Positions 1-9,253 of a DNA stretch of 26,776 bases are shown here, piece after piece. How positions within the stretch are numbered: the first letter of the stretch is position 1; every line of letters begins with the position of its first letter. The notes below the pieces were generated by a model, which searched no databases, was not told the origin of the DNA, and was given only the letters and a program-made list of their open reading frames with translations. Source of the DNA: CAMDTE01 sp034679985 (GTDB taxonomy: Bacteria; Bacteroidota; Bacteroidia; Flavobacteriales; Schleiferiaceae); assembly GCA_034679985.1 (NCBI GenBank), contig JAXITR010000028.1, positions 1 through 26,776 on the forward strand. Reading direction: 5' to 3'. A program made the translations under genes and the position numbers.

Positions 1-750
1 CCAACTTATTTCTGGAAGCAGTTTGTGGCCGGGATTTTCATCACCATTGCCATGACCGGTTTGGATCAAGACATGATGCAAAAGAACTTGACTTGTCGTT
101 CATTGCCGGAAGCACAAAAAAACATGCTTTGGTTCAGCGTGGTGCTCATTGGCGTCAATGTGCTCTTTTTATTTTTGGGCATTTTATTGAACGATTACGC
201 CGTGGCGGAGGGCATTGCAGCGCGTGGTGATTCGCTTTATCCAACGGTGGCGTTGGCCGGTTATTTACCCCCCTTAGCTGCTGGAATCTTTGTCATCGGA
301 CTGATTGCTGCGGCCTATTCCAGTGCAGATTCTGCCTTGGCGGCACTCACAACCTCTTTTAGCGTCGATATTCTGGAAGTGGATCGAATGCCGGAGGAGC
401 AAGCGGTTAGAACCCGACGCTGGGTCCACGTGGGCACAACGGTTGCCATGGCCGTGGTGATTGTGTTGTTCCAATCCCTTTCCAACGACAGCGTGGTCAA
501 CGGGGTGTTCAAGGCCGCCGGCTATACCTACGGTCCGCTTTTGGGCTTGTTTGCCTTTGCCCTGTTTACGCGCCGCGCGATTCGGAATTGGGCGCCTCCG
601 GTTGCGGCATTGGCTTCGCCGATCCTCACGTATTGGATTCAATCCCAAGCCCCGTTGTGGTGGGGATACACCTTTGGTTTTGAGTTGATTTTACTGAACG
701 GCGGTTTGGCGTTCCTGCTGTTGGCGTTGTTTTCGCGTCGGGCGGCTTAA
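1..750 (+). CDS. Sodium:solute symporter (SSS family), C-terminal part; 5' end outside window
   Basis: The frame is open from the first base (codons for PTYFWKQF precede the first possible internal start at 25) and ends at TAA 748-750, so 249 C-terminal residues are visible. The segment TGLDQDMMQKNLTCRS followed by an amphipathic stretch and several long hydrophobic helices is typical of the SSS (solute/sodium symporter) family, inner-membrane carriers that use the Na+ gradient to import small solutes. Hydrophobic segments lie around window codons 45-65, 80-105, 145-165, 170-190, 195-210 and 220-245. The substrate cannot be told from this half. The gene converges on the S8 protease gene and ends 27 bases before a strong terminator. 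Family assignment is firm; specificity is unknown. Confidence 0.9.
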   Translation, partial: PTYFWKQFVAGIFITIAMTGLDQDMMQKNLTCRSLPEAQKNMLWFSVVLIGVNVLFLFLGILLNDYAVAEGIAARGDSLYPTVALAGYLPPLAAGIFVIGLIAAAYSSADSALAALTTSFSVDILEVDRMPEEQAVRTRRWVHVGTTVAMAVVIVLFQSLSNDSVVNGVFKAAGYTYGPLLGLFAFALFTRRAIRNWAPPVAALASPILTYWIQSQAPLWWGYTFGFELILLNGGLAFLLLALFSRRAA

Positions 751-772
751 GGGCGGGATTTTGGACAAAATG

Positions 773-811
773 AAAAAGGCCCGCGGCGCTCTGCGCCGCG
801 GGCCTTTTTTT
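773..811. terminator. Strong bidirectional intrinsic terminator
   Basis: A perfect 12-bp GC-rich stem (778-789 with 793-804) closes a 3-base TCT loop. It is flanked by A5 (773-777) on the left and T7 (805-811) on the right, so it should terminate in both directions. It sits between the convergent symporter and S8 protease genes and serves both. Confidence 0.95.
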
Positions 812-846
812 GTCCGCGCGAAACGCGGATTGGACTAATCTGCACT

Positions 847-3800
847 CTACTGCGGCATCACCTGAACCCGAACAGTCACCGCTCCTCGGTCCGTGATCGC
901 CTCCAACGTGTACAGGCCGGCAGGAACTTGCGAGAGGTCCACCCGCGTCAGCTCGTCGGAGCCAGACACGCGCACCACACGTCCGAGTTGGTCTACCGCT
1001 TTCCAGGAAAGGACAGACAACCCGTTGCTCTCCCAACGCACCCAACCGGTCGTAGGGTTGGGTACCGCCCAAAGAGCCAAACCGTCTTCGCCCAATCCAA
1101 CACCGCTCACGTACACCGTGAAACTGGTGTCCACGGGACCGCACGCATCCGTTACGCGCAGTTGGACCGTGAAGGTTCCTCCGGTGCTGGGGAAAGGTTT
1201 AGTGAGTGAGGCCAAAGAGCTGGTGGTGCCGTCGGAAAAAGTCCACAACCGCGAGGTGGTGGGCTGCGCAGTAAGGTCGGTGAAATCAACCGTTTGCTGC
1301 CCAAAGTTCGACGTGTAGCTGTACTGCGGCACAAGCGGGGCGGGAACATTGAGGGCCAAAGTGTCCACGGCGGTACCCACGCTGTTGGTGACCGTAAGCA
1401 CTACATTCTGTGCACCGGGCATGACGTACATAACGGAATGGGGGCCAGGGCCGGTGGCCACCGACGGGGCGGCGTTGGGTCCAAAATTCCACGAATACGT
1501 GCTGCTGGAAACCACGTTCTGTGCCGAATAACTCTTGTTCACCGCCAAACAGACCGTACCGGTTACGGGTGCGATGTTCGCCACGGGCGCCACGGCCGTA
1601 TTCAAAACGATGTTGACGTTGTCCACGTACAGGTTGTTTCCGTAGCCGTTGATGCTGGCAAATCGGAACGCAACCGAGGTCAAATTGGCCGGGAAATAAA
1701 CGGTGTCTACCCGCCATTGGGCGGCGTTGTTCGGGGTGAATGCAGACGTCGTTGCGGTCGTGGTGGCCAATATATTCCAAGGTTTGGCATAGCCGGAAGG
1801 GGTCCACGTTTGACCGCAGTCCGTGGAGATGTCCACGCGAAGACCGTCGGGGTAGCTGGCACTGTACGGGGCGTAGGCAACGTCAAAGGTCATTCTACCG
1901 GCAGCTCCTTGAACGTTGAGGGTGGGCGTGACGAGGTAGTCCTCCGCTAGGGGGGAGTTGTAGTTAAAGTTTTCCAAACGAGCGGCTTGGCTGGAAGTGC
2001 CGTCGCGGTTCACCACATTTACGCGGTCCCACGTGGTGCCGTTGTCCGGATTGCCCAAGGACCAACCCGACGGTACCCAAACGCTGTTGAAGTTTTGCGC
2101 CAGTGGCAACAGGCCGCCGTTGCTGATGGTCAGCGCATTGGATAGGGTGGTAGTGTCCGATCCAAAGGGGTTGGTCACGCGCAGGGTTACGGCATAAACG
2201 CCTACTGCGTTCAATTGAATTTTTGCTACAGCCGAAGTGGAATCCGTTCCATTTACGAATACAGCACCGCCGGGCTGTATGCGCCAAACACGCGAAAGCG
2301 AACCGTTGGTACTCGCGTCGGTCAAGGTGATCGTTTGTCCGGGGCACGAATTTGACGGGGCAGCGCTGAAGGATGCCACAGGAGCGGCGGTTATCTCCTG
2401 AATGGAGATGTCGTCCACCGCAAGGTCCGACGAACCCGTTGCTCCCGTGGTTCCGCGCAGTCGAATTTGAACCACCTTGCCCACGTAGTTGGCCAAAGAA
2501 GCTTTCACTTGAAACCAGTTGGCTCCTTGGGGGCCTGACTTGGGCGGTACCGCATTCAAATTCCAAACGTTATCCACCAAAACATCGATGGCAAAGGTTC
2601 CAATACTCGCGCCGTTCATGTTCACCCAAACGCTTAATTCGGGCAACGTAGTGTTTGCCAAATTCACGCAGGGAAGCAGCAAATGGGCTACTTGGTTGAA
2701 GCAATTGGTGGATTCCAAATACAGGTACTTGCCGTTGCCGGTGGTGTGGTCACCGTTGGGACCCGTATTGGCTGTGGGCGTAGTGCCGTTGTGAACCCGC
2801 CAATCGATTCCGTCCACCGCACCGTTGGGGGCGTTGGTCAGACCTCCACCTAAGGCGCACACGGTGCTGGCGCAGTTGGTGGTGGTGGCACAATTGGTGA
2901 AGGCGTCAAAATTCTGCACGTAGGGCAAAGTTGCCAGGGCACCGGAAGCCACTACACTGAACACCACCTTGACGGTGTCGTTGTAGCGGTTTTGGTCTCC
3001 TGCTAGGGCGCTGTAGACTGCCAGGGTATACGTGCCAACGGCGCCGGCATTGGCCGGAACGCTAAAGGAAATGGGCCCTTGGTAGCCCGGAAGAAACGTT
3101 CCGGAAACCGTTTGGGCAACAGGCGTTCCGTTGTTCAATCGGTAGGCAAAAGGCACCGTGGTCAGGGTGTCTGTGCCGGCGTTTTTCCATACAAATTGCA
3201 CGTTGATGCTGCCCGTAGGTTGGCACGATGGAATTTGCCCGGAAACGGGCGACGTAATGGATTGTACCGAAGCGTCCTTCTCAACGATGCAACCGCTTAA
3301 GGTGGTTCCTTTTTCAATGGCGATGCAACGACCCCCGGTACGGCCGTTGTTGGTCACCGCGGCCACGGCAAACCAGGTGTTTTGGACGGCGGGCATAACC
3401 ACGGTTAGGGTAGGAGCCACCACGGTGGTCAAGGAGTCCATGTCCCGCGCACCCAAACGATAAACGGTGTAGGCCGACGCTCCCGGAACCGTATTCCAGG
3501 TCAGTTTGGTGGAGTCCGGGCACATCCAAGCCACCGTCAACGCGGCGGGTACCCCAATGTTTTTGAGCGGGGCATTCGTTTCGTCCGATTGCGTTCCGCG
3601 AACAATGCGCAAACGCAAATCCCCCGTAGGGGTGGTGGGTACGCTCCAGTTGGCGGACCGGGCAGCAGCCGGTGCCGTGCCTGCGAACGACCAAGATGCA
3701 CCCCCATTGGCGCTCCACTCCAGGGTGAACGGAGTCGTTCCAGACGACGCATCCCACCGAATGGACTCGTTGGATCCGGGCACCACGGCCTCGCCGCCCA

Positions 3801-5691
3801 TGGGGTAGGTCAATTCCACGTAATCCGGAACAAATTCGTAGACCACGTAGTACTTCTGCGGTCCTTGAGGAACGTTGAAACCGTTGACTAAAATTTTGTA
3901 CGGTCCGGCCAGTGGGTCTGTCAAAGTCACCTGCTCTACGTTGTTCAGGGAGTCTAAGGCACGAACCGCAGGGGCGTTCAAGCTGGCCACATTTTTGTTG
4001 GGATTGAGAACCCAAGGCAGCCAGAATTGACCGTCGCGAACCAAGCGAAAGTTCAAATTGTTGACCAATGCGCGCCCGGCGTTGGCCAAGGCTTCGGGAT
4101 CCGTCCAGTAAACCATCACGCGAAGCTCCTTCGTGTTGGCCGGTACGGTGAGGTTCAGGGTATCGGTTTGCCCAGCGCCCAGTGAGTCGATTACGAACCG
4201 GTTCTGTTCGATGGCCCGTGCCGCGCGCAACGCGTTGACCCGTCCGTACCCGTACAAAAAGTCTGGTCCGGCATTGCCCAAATCATCTGCAGTGTTCATC
4301 ACGATGGCTTTAACCAATCCACCGTCGGGATCTTGGCCGGCGTGTGTGGAACGAAAAGCTTGGTAGAGTGTGGCCAACGTGCCTGCCGTGCCCGGGCACG
4401 CCATGGACGTGCCGGTGTAGGAAGCGTAGCTGTGGTTCTCAATGGTGGAGAAAACATCCGTTCCCAGGGCGGCAACCTCCGGTTTGATGCGGCCGTCGTG
4501 GGCCGGACCACGGCTGCTGCTGGCTGCAATGGCGTCGTTACCGTCCAAATTAGCTACGGCAATAATGTTTTTACCCTGTTTGTGTCCGCCCGTAATGTTT
4601 CCCCAACCCGCTCCGGCTCCGTAGTTGCAGTTGGCGGTACCGTTGTTGCCGGCGGAGAAGACGTGCATCAATTTTTTGTTTTGACGAATATCTTGGTCCA
4701 TGGTTCGGGTGTTCAACGTGTATCCCGCATTGCAACCGTCTGAATACGACGAATTGGTGACGCGAACGGCGTGAAGTCCGTAGTGGTTGTCTACCTGGGT
4801 AAGGTTGCCCGGATACGAATAATACACCAAATCAGCGCCCGGTGCATTTCCCCGTCCGCGGGGATCTTTGTTACCTCCCCCAAGGATGGTACCGGCAACG
4901 TGATCTCCGTGGTTGCCCTGCGATGCATTGGAGTAATTGGCCAAAATGCGGCCGGTGTAATCCACGTGCGGTCCAACATCCCCGTCGTCGCCGTGTCCCA
5001 CAACCACACCGGTACCGTCGTAGTTACGGCCGCCGGTGTACTCGTTTTGGATGGCGTTGGTGCGGTGGTTTTTGCGTCCAACATTGTTCTCCGGCTCCGC
5101 TGGGGCTTCCTTTTGCTGCACAAACTGAACTGCAGGATGGGCCGCTAAAGCACGCAATGCTTGGGGGAGCAACCGTACGCGAACTACTTGGGGCTCATCG
5201 GTTTCAATCCGTGCAACTTGGGCAACGGAAGAACCCGAAAGTTGCTGTTCAAAACGCAAGGCAGAACGAGTGTCTGGCAGCAAAAACAGAACCTCCCATC
5301 GGTCCCGAACCTCCACATAGTCGGGGACGTTTCCGTTGGAAAGCAACTGCGTCAACTTCATTTCTGCCGACAGACGTGACCAGGCCACCGCTTGGGGTTC
5401 TGCCGCTGCTCTCACGCGTCCGGGAATTCCGCGCAGTAAATAGGCGCGATCCGGAAGGTAACCAACCAGTTCCCATCCGGCTTTTTGCCACGATTGTTTT
5501 TCGACGTCGGTCAAAACACGATCAAACGCCACCACACGGTACATGTTTTGCGCCTCTTTTTCGTCCGCATCCGCCGTTGCGACGGACGCTTTTTGAGGCG
5601 TTAGCAGGTAAGTACCTGATTGAAAATGAACTCGTTGACCAATTGAAGCAAACGAGCAAAGGACCAAAAGACCCGCAAATAGCTTTTTCAT
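847..5691 (-). CDS. Secreted S8 (subtilisin-like) serine protease with adhesin-type modules and T9SS type A sorting domain
   Basis: Encodes 1614 residues from ATG at 5691. The start is chosen because MKKLF opens a clean signal peptide (residues 1-19, ending near SIGQ); the frame stays open 94 codons further upstream, but that would overlap the YkgJ gene. Residues about 20-200 look like a propeptide. The S8 domain is about 220-490 with the triad Asp235/236 (GHGDDGD), His261 (HGDHVAG) and Ser429 (YTGTSMACPG), plus the oxyanion Asn in SAGNNG near 349. A P-like beta domain follows (500-615), then Ig-like and Fn3-like modules (625-785), a CARDB-like module (805-915), a MAM-like jelly roll (920-1100), PKD (1104-1190), a second jelly roll (1195-1362), two more PKD-like modules, and a T9SS type A tail (1541-1614, WAVPNPTTGWVRW ... 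GLYTLE). It is expected to be exported by Sec and then moved to the cell surface or medium by the T9SS. Substrate unknown. It starts 77 bases after the YkgJ gene and may be the last gene of that operon. Confidence 0.95.
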   Translation of the reverse strand: MKKLFAGLLVLCSFASIGQRVHFQSGTYLLTPQKASVATADADEKEAQNMYRVVAFDRVLTDVEKQSWQKAGWELVGYLPDRAYLLRGIPGRVRAAAEPQAVAWSRLSAEMKLTQLLSNGNVPDYVEVRDRWEVLFLLPDTRSALRFEQQLSGSSVAQVARIETDEPQVVRVRLLPQALRALAAHPAVQFVQQKEAPAEPENNVGRKNHRTNAIQNEYTGGRNYDGTGVVVGHGDDGDVGPHVDYTGRILANYSNASQGNHGDHVAGTILGGGNKDPRGRGNAPGADLVYYSYPGNLTQVDNHYGLHAVRVTNSSYSDGCNAGYTLNTRTMDQDIRQNKKLMHVFSAGNNGTANCNYGAGAGWGNITGGHKQGKNIIAVANLDGNDAIAASSSRGPAHDGRIKPEVAALGTDVFSTIENHSYASYTGTSMACPGTAGTLATLYQAFRSTHAGQDPDGGLVKAIVMNTADDLGNAGPDFLYGYGRVNALRAARAIEQNRFVIDSLGAGQTDTLNLTVPANTKELRVMVYWTDPEALANAGRALVNNLNFRLVRDGQFWLPWVLNPNKNVASLNAPAVRALDSLNNVEQVTLTDPLAGPYKILVNGFNVPQGPQKYYVVYEFVPDYVELTYPMGGEAVVPGSNESIRWDASSGTTPFTLEWSANGGASWSFAGTAPAAARSANWSVPTTPTGDLRLRIVRGTQSDETNAPLKNIGVPAALTVAWMCPDSTKLTWNTVPGASAYTVYRLGARDMDSLTTVVAPTLTVVMPAVQNTWFAVAAVTNNGRTGGRCIAIEKGTTLSGCIVEKDASVQSITSPVSGQIPSCQPTGSINVQFVWKNAGTDTLTTVPFAYRLNNGTPVAQTVSGTFLPGYQGPISFSVPANAGAVGTYTLAVYSALAGDQNRYNDTVKVVFSVVASGALATLPYVQNFDAFTNCATTTNCASTVCALGGGLTNAPNGAVDGIDWRVHNGTTPTANTGPNGDHTTGNGKYLYLESTNCFNQVAHLLLPCVNLANTTLPELSVWVNMNGASIGTFAIDVLVDNVWNLNAVPPKSGPQGANWFQVKASLANYVGKVVQIRLRGTTGATGSSDLAVDDISIQEITAAPVASFSAAPSNSCPGQTITLTDASTNGSLSRVWRIQPGGAVFVNGTDSTSAVAKIQLNAVGVYAVTLRVTNPFGSDTTTLSNALTISNGGLLPLAQNFNSVWVPSGWSLGNPDNGTTWDRVNVVNRDGTSSQAARLENFNYNSPLAEDYLVTPTLNVQGAAGRMTFDVAYAPYSASYPDGLRVDISTDCGQTWTPSGYAKPWNILATTTATTSAFTPNNAAQWRVDTVYFPANLTSVAFRFASINGYGNNLYVDNVNIVLNTAVAPVANIAPVTGTVCLAVNKSYSAQNVVSSSTYSWNFGPNAAPSVATGPGPHSVMYVMPGAQNVVLTVTNSVGTAVDTLALNVPAPLVPQYSYTSNFGQQTVDFTDLTAQPTTSRLWTFSDGTTSSLASLTKPFPSTGGTFTVQLRVTDACGPVDTSFTVYVSGVGLGEDGLALWAVPNPTTGWVRWESNGLSVLSWKAVDQLGRVVRVSGSDELTRVDLSQVPAGLYTLEAITDRGAVTVRVQVMPQ

Positions 5692-5768
5692 AGGTCCAAT
5701 ATCGGGAAGAAACCGGCGCATTGGGACCCAGTTGTCATCGATTTTACCCATCGCGGGTAAGGAATTAT

Positions 5769-6263
5769 CTATCGAGCGGGTGGATCCAAACGACGGTAAA
5801 CCGTCTCCAACTTTTCCGCAATGTGCACCACGGCAGGACACACCTCCGCATTTCGTTCCGTCAGCTCCAAAATTTGGGCTTGTTTGGGGCGGTCTGTGTG
5901 CGGAAACTCCCGGCAGGCCTTGGGTCGGTCGTCGTAAATGGTGCACTCGTTGTCCGCAGCCAAAAAGGCACACGGAACTTGCTGCAACACGGTGTCGCCG
6001 TCGTCGTCTACCCGCAAGTAGGTTTTGAAAAAATCGACCGCCTTCATCCGCAATCGCTTGGCTACACGCTCGACGTCTTTATCGATCCACAGCGGTCCTG
6101 TGGTTTTGCAGCATTGCGCACAATCCAGGCAATTGATTTTGGCAAACGCTTGCCGATGCGCGGTGTGCACCACGGTGTCTAAATCCCGGGGCGGACGCTG
6201 CTTCAACTGCCGAAAGAGGGGCGCGAAAACAGAGGTTGGGTTGTTCTTTTTGCGCTTGCTCAC
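5769..6263 (-). CDS. YkgJ-family cysteine-cluster protein (putative metal/Fe-S binding)
   Basis: Encodes 164 residues with a GTG start whose first bases overlap the TGA of the tlpA-like gene (6260-6263 reads GTGA), which implies translational coupling. The hallmark is C45-x2-C48-x2-C51-C52 (NCLDCAQCC), followed by VPCAFLAADNECTIYDDRP and the late KACREFP segment, the conserved pattern of the CxxCxxCC / YkgJ family (PF03692). Members are small soluble proteins thought to bind zinc or an Fe-S cluster; their biochemical role is not established. There is no signal peptide, so it should be cytoplasmic. The N-terminus is strongly basic (SKRKKNN). Family assignment is good, function is open. Confidence 0.88.
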   Translation of the reverse strand: MSKRKKNNPTSVFAPLFRQLKQRPPRDLDTVVHTAHRQAFAKINCLDCAQCCKTTGPLWIDKDVERVAKRLRMKAVDFFKTYLRVDDDGDTVLQQVPCAFLAADNECTIYDDRPKACREFPHTDRPKQAQILELTERNAEVCPAVVHIAEKLETVYRRLDPPAR

Positions 6264-7498
6264 TCGCTCACCAATTTAGCCATAAGGGCCCATTGCCGAT
6301 CCCGGTGTTCCATATACTTTCGCGTTCCCGGCCCGTAAAATCCCGTGGAGACCACCCGAACCGTGCCTTTTTTGTCCACAAACAAGGTAGTGGGGTAACC
6401 GCCAAATTGCTCTAGGTCTGGGAATACCGTGCCCACGGCGCCAATTTTGCCGCCAAACAAAACGGGGTAGGGGATTTGCAAGTCCCGTACGCATTTTCCG
6501 AGGGGTACTTTAGCTTCGCTTAAGTTGGCGGAACGTTCAAAAGCCACGGCCACAAATTCCACCCCCTTGGGCGCCCAGTTGCGGTGAAAATCCACCATCA
6601 TACGGGTTTCGTCCATGCAATTGGGGCACCACGAGCCCATGAGTTGAATAACTGCTACTTTTCCCTGAATGAGGCCGCCCAGGTCCATCGATTTACCGGT
6701 GTTCCATTCCGGCAGCACTGCGTTGATACGCGCACCCGGTTTCATCCGCGCGATGGACTCCGGGTCCCGCAACGCAAACGTTTCGCTGGGCTGTGCGGTA
6801 AATGGTGCGGCGTATTTTTTACCGCTAAAATGATGCCCGCTCAGGGAACCGTCGCGCGCAATTTGTGCTTTGAAAACGTAGGCATGAATACCGTCAAAGG
6901 TGCTCATCCACAGGGTTTTATTCACAACATTTCCCTGCAAAAAGCGGTAGTCGCCCGATTCCGTCAATATACTGCCGTAAAATCCGTTGATGCTGACGCG
7001 GTCCAATTCCCAAACCGCTGGGGTTGGAGTTGTCGCGTCGGATTCTAGGGTCATTTGGTAGCGGGGGCGTACCACCGCCGGGAAGCCTTCGGCGTGTTCG
7101 CCGGGAAAACGCTCACCGTCGTCCTGGCGGAGTTCCAAAGGATAGCGCTGATTTCCGGCATCGTACCGAACCCAGTAGCCGCGCAAAACTTGACCGTTTT
7201 CCGCAACGGCCAAGTGAAATGCGTTGTTAAAAACCGGGAAAGAAAAGACCATGGAATCGCCAATAGGCTCTTCCGGGTGCATGGAAATGCGCTCGTCCGC
7301 GTTGAACAAAACGGCTGGGGCTCCTTCGGCCTGGCTCCACGTCCAATGAAACGGTAAAGAAATGCTGTCGTTCAGCTGCAGCACTCCTCGGTACCGTAGC
7401 GCGTCTTGAGCCAGCGCTGAGCTGGAAAAAGCCACAACCACTGCACAGAGTAAGGCCGCGGTTCTCCAGCGAAGGATGGGGTTCATCGGGTAGTTCAT
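6260..7498 (-). CDS. TlpA-like thioredoxin-fold protein, exported
   Basis: Encodes 412 residues. Start ATG 7496-7498 is favoured because it overlaps the preceding stop (ATGA, 7495-7498); a second Met four codons on (MNPIL) is possible. A signal peptide covers about residues 1-30 (hydrophobic AALLCAVVVAF, ending SSALAQ). Residues 32-250 are a beta-rich N-terminal region of the kind found in Bacteroidota TlpA proteins. The thioredoxin-like domain is about 255-410 with the redox motif WCPNC (cysteines 291 and 294) and the cis-Pro loop GGYPTTLFVD. Such proteins reduce or exchange disulfides in the periplasm, often in cytochrome maturation or oxidative protection; the target here is unknown. It is coupled on both sides, to the phosphohexomutase upstream and the YkgJ protein downstream. 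Confidence 0.9.
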   Translation of the reverse strand: MNYPMNPILRWRTAALLCAVVVAFSSSALAQDALRYRGVLQLNDSISLPFHWTWSQAEGAPAVLFNADERISMHPEEPIGDSMVFSFPVFNNAFHLAVAENGQVLRGYWVRYDAGNQRYPLELRQDDGERFPGEHAEGFPAVVRPRYQMTLESDATTPTPAVWELDRVSINGFYGSILTESGDYRFLQGNVVNKTLWMSTFDGIHAYVFKAQIARDGSLSGHHFSGKKYAAPFTAQPSETFALRDPESIARMKPGARINAVLPEWNTGKSMDLGGLIQGKVAVIQLMGSWCPNCMDETRMMVDFHRNWAPKGVEFVAVAFERSANLSEAKVPLGKCVRDLQIPYPVLFGGKIGAVGTVFPDLEQFGGYPTTLFVDKKGTVRVVSTGFYGPGTRKYMEHRDRQWALMAKLVSE

Positions 7499-9174
7499 GC
7501 GTGTGAAAATTCGTTGGCGTAAGCGGTAAGTCGGTCTTCACCGCCGTTGCCTACCGCACAAAAGTAAAATTTGATTTTGGGTTCCGTACCCGACGGCCTT
7601 GCCGTCAGGACGTCCCCGTTGCTCATGTGCCATTGGAGCACATCGGAAGAGGGGAGGTCCAAGGGTTCGACCAACCCCGTGGCGTAGTTGGTGCGTGTTC
7701 GCGCACTGTAGTCGGACAATGCAGCGACCGCAACGCCTGCGATTTGGCGCATGGGAGCTTCCCGGAACCGAAGCATGCTCGCCGCAATGGCCTCCGCTCC
7801 AGCGCGACCTTGCCGCGTGATGGAAACCAGTTTTTCCCGATACATTCCGTGTTCCGCATACAGCAGTTGTAGTTGTTCGTAAAAACTTCTGCCCTGCGCT
7901 TTGTGCCACGCGGCGGCTTCCGCCAAAACAACCGCCGCGGAAACGGCATCCTTGTCCCGTACGAAATCGCCGATTAAATATCCGTAGCTCTCTTCGCCGC
8001 CCACCAAAAATTGCTTTTGGCCTTGGTAGCGTTCAATCAAATCTGCGATCCATTTGAAGCCCGTCAGGCAAACTTCTACAGCAACCCCGTACCGCGCCGC
8101 AATGGCGTCCAGCAAAGGGGTGGTGACGATGGTTCGCGCCACAAAAGCATGGTTCGGGAGGGTTCCCGCCGCACGGTGCTGCGCCAGGACGTAATCCACC
8201 AAAACCGCGGCCGTTTCGTTGCCGTTCAGCAGTACCCACGAACCGTCCGGTTTGGGGACCGCCAAACCCACGCGGTCCGTGTCTGGGTCGCAGCCCACCA
8301 CCAAATCCGCCTGCGAATTTTGCGCTTGTTCTACGGCCAAAGCCAGTGCGGCCGGTTCTTCCGGGTTGGGGGAGTGGACGGTGGGGAAATTTCCGTCCGG
8401 CTGGGCCTGCGCTTCCACCAAATCCACTTGGGTAAATCCGCTGCGCTCCAAGGCTTGCGGCAACAACGTGATGGAGGTTCCGTGGAGCGGTGTAAACACG
8501 ATGCGCAAATCGCGTTTGCCCGCGTCCGACCACCGAACGGTCTGCAATGCCTGAAGGTAGGCCTCGTCCAGTTCAGCGCCTAAAGGCAAAACAGAACCCG
8601 TTCCCCCGCTCCAGCGGACGTCTTCCAATCGCGTGGAACGAACTTGTTCCAACAAGGCCTGGTCGTGGGGAGGGATCAATTGGCCGCCGTCGGACCAGTA
8701 AACTTTGTATCCGTTGTATTCTTTGGGGTTGTGCGATGCCGTGAGCACAATTCCCGCATGTGCGTTCATGCGACGCACGGCAAAACTCAGCCAGGGAGTA
8801 GGGCGGAGTTCTTCCGCCAAGTGAACCTCTATTCCGTTGGCCGCCAAGACTTCCGCAACCGATTTCGCGAGCGATGCGCTGTTGTTTCTGGAATCGTAGG
8901 CAATGGCCACGCGCAGTTCCTGCCCGGAAAAAACCGAGGCTAAATACGTGGCCAACCCTTGCGTGGCCAACCCCAGCGTGTAGCGGTTGATTCCGTTGGA
9001 GCCCAAGCGCATGATGCCGCGCAAGCCGCCGGTGCCAAATTCCAGTTCGCGGTAGAAGGCTTCTTCCAAGGCCTCCGGATCCTTCGCCATCAAGCGTTCG
9101 ATTTCCTGCCGATCGGTCGGGTCCAGTTCACTGTTCAGCCATTCTTGGGCACGTGCTAAAGCTTGGGGATCCAT
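7495..9174 (-). CDS. Phospho-sugar mutase (phosphoglucomutase/phosphomannomutase type)
   Basis: Encodes 559 residues from ATG 9172-9174 (MDPQALARAQEW); an in-frame TTG at 9195 lies inside the promoter box and is rejected. All four landmarks of the alpha-D-phosphohexomutase superfamily are present: the phosphoserine loop TASHNP with Ser147, the Mg2+ loop DPDTDR (296-301), the sugar-binding GGEESYGY and the phosphate-binding RPSGTEPKIKFY near the C-terminus. Length and motifs match PgcA/Pgm2-type enzymes that interconvert hexose 1- and 6-phosphates for glycogen, cell-surface sugar or central metabolism; specificity between glucose and mannose cannot be read from sequence. It is the first gene of the operon, with a -7 box just upstream, and overlaps the next gene by four bases. 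Confidence 0.93.
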   Translation of the reverse strand: MDPQALARAQEWLNSELDPTDRQEIERLMAKDPEALEEAFYRELEFGTGGLRGIMRLGSNGINRYTLGLATQGLATYLASVFSGQELRVAIAYDSRNNSASLAKSVAEVLAANGIEVHLAEELRPTPWLSFAVRRMNAHAGIVLTASHNPKEYNGYKVYWSDGGQLIPPHDQALLEQVRSTRLEDVRWSGGTGSVLPLGAELDEAYLQALQTVRWSDAGKRDLRIVFTPLHGTSITLLPQALERSGFTQVDLVEAQAQPDGNFPTVHSPNPEEPAALALAVEQAQNSQADLVVGCDPDTDRVGLAVPKPDGSWVLLNGNETAAVLVDYVLAQHRAAGTLPNHAFVARTIVTTPLLDAIAARYGVAVEVCLTGFKWIADLIERYQGQKQFLVGGEESYGYLIGDFVRDKDAVSAAVVLAEAAAWHKAQGRSFYEQLQLLYAEHGMYREKLVSITRQGRAGAEAIAASMLRFREAPMRQIAGVAVAALSDYSARTRTNYATGLVEPLDLPSSDVLQWHMSNGDVLTARPSGTEPKIKFYFCAVGNGGEDRLTAYANEFSHA

Positions 9175-9192
9175 AAAAAAAGGTTTGGTACC

Positions 9193-9200
9193 CAAAGATA
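9193..9200 (-). promoter_or_regulatory. Bacteroidota -7 box (TATCTTTG) of the phosphohexomutase operon
   Basis: Read on the minus strand the bases are TATCTTTG, an exact TAnnTTTG match. It lies 18 bases before the ATG at 9174, giving a short leader. A TTG -33 element is not obvious at the usual distance. The position and exact match make it a good candidate. Confidence 0.6.
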
Positions 9201-9253
9201 GGGAGGGGCCGTCAGACCGGCATGGGCCGGATTCGGAAAAGCGTGCGACTTTT

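Noticed and set aside
4842..5693. 283-codon plus-strand frame opposite the protease
   Set aside because: Antisense to the propeptide and catalytic region of the S8 protease; no domain or plausible start context.
5692..5973. N-terminal extension of 94 codons on the protease
   Set aside because: It runs over the YkgJ-family gene in another frame and would bury the signal peptide that begins at 5691.
9217..9230. Hairpin CCGGC-ATGG-GCCGG downstream of ribH as a terminator
   Set aside because: The stem is only five base pairs and no T tract follows on the minus strand.
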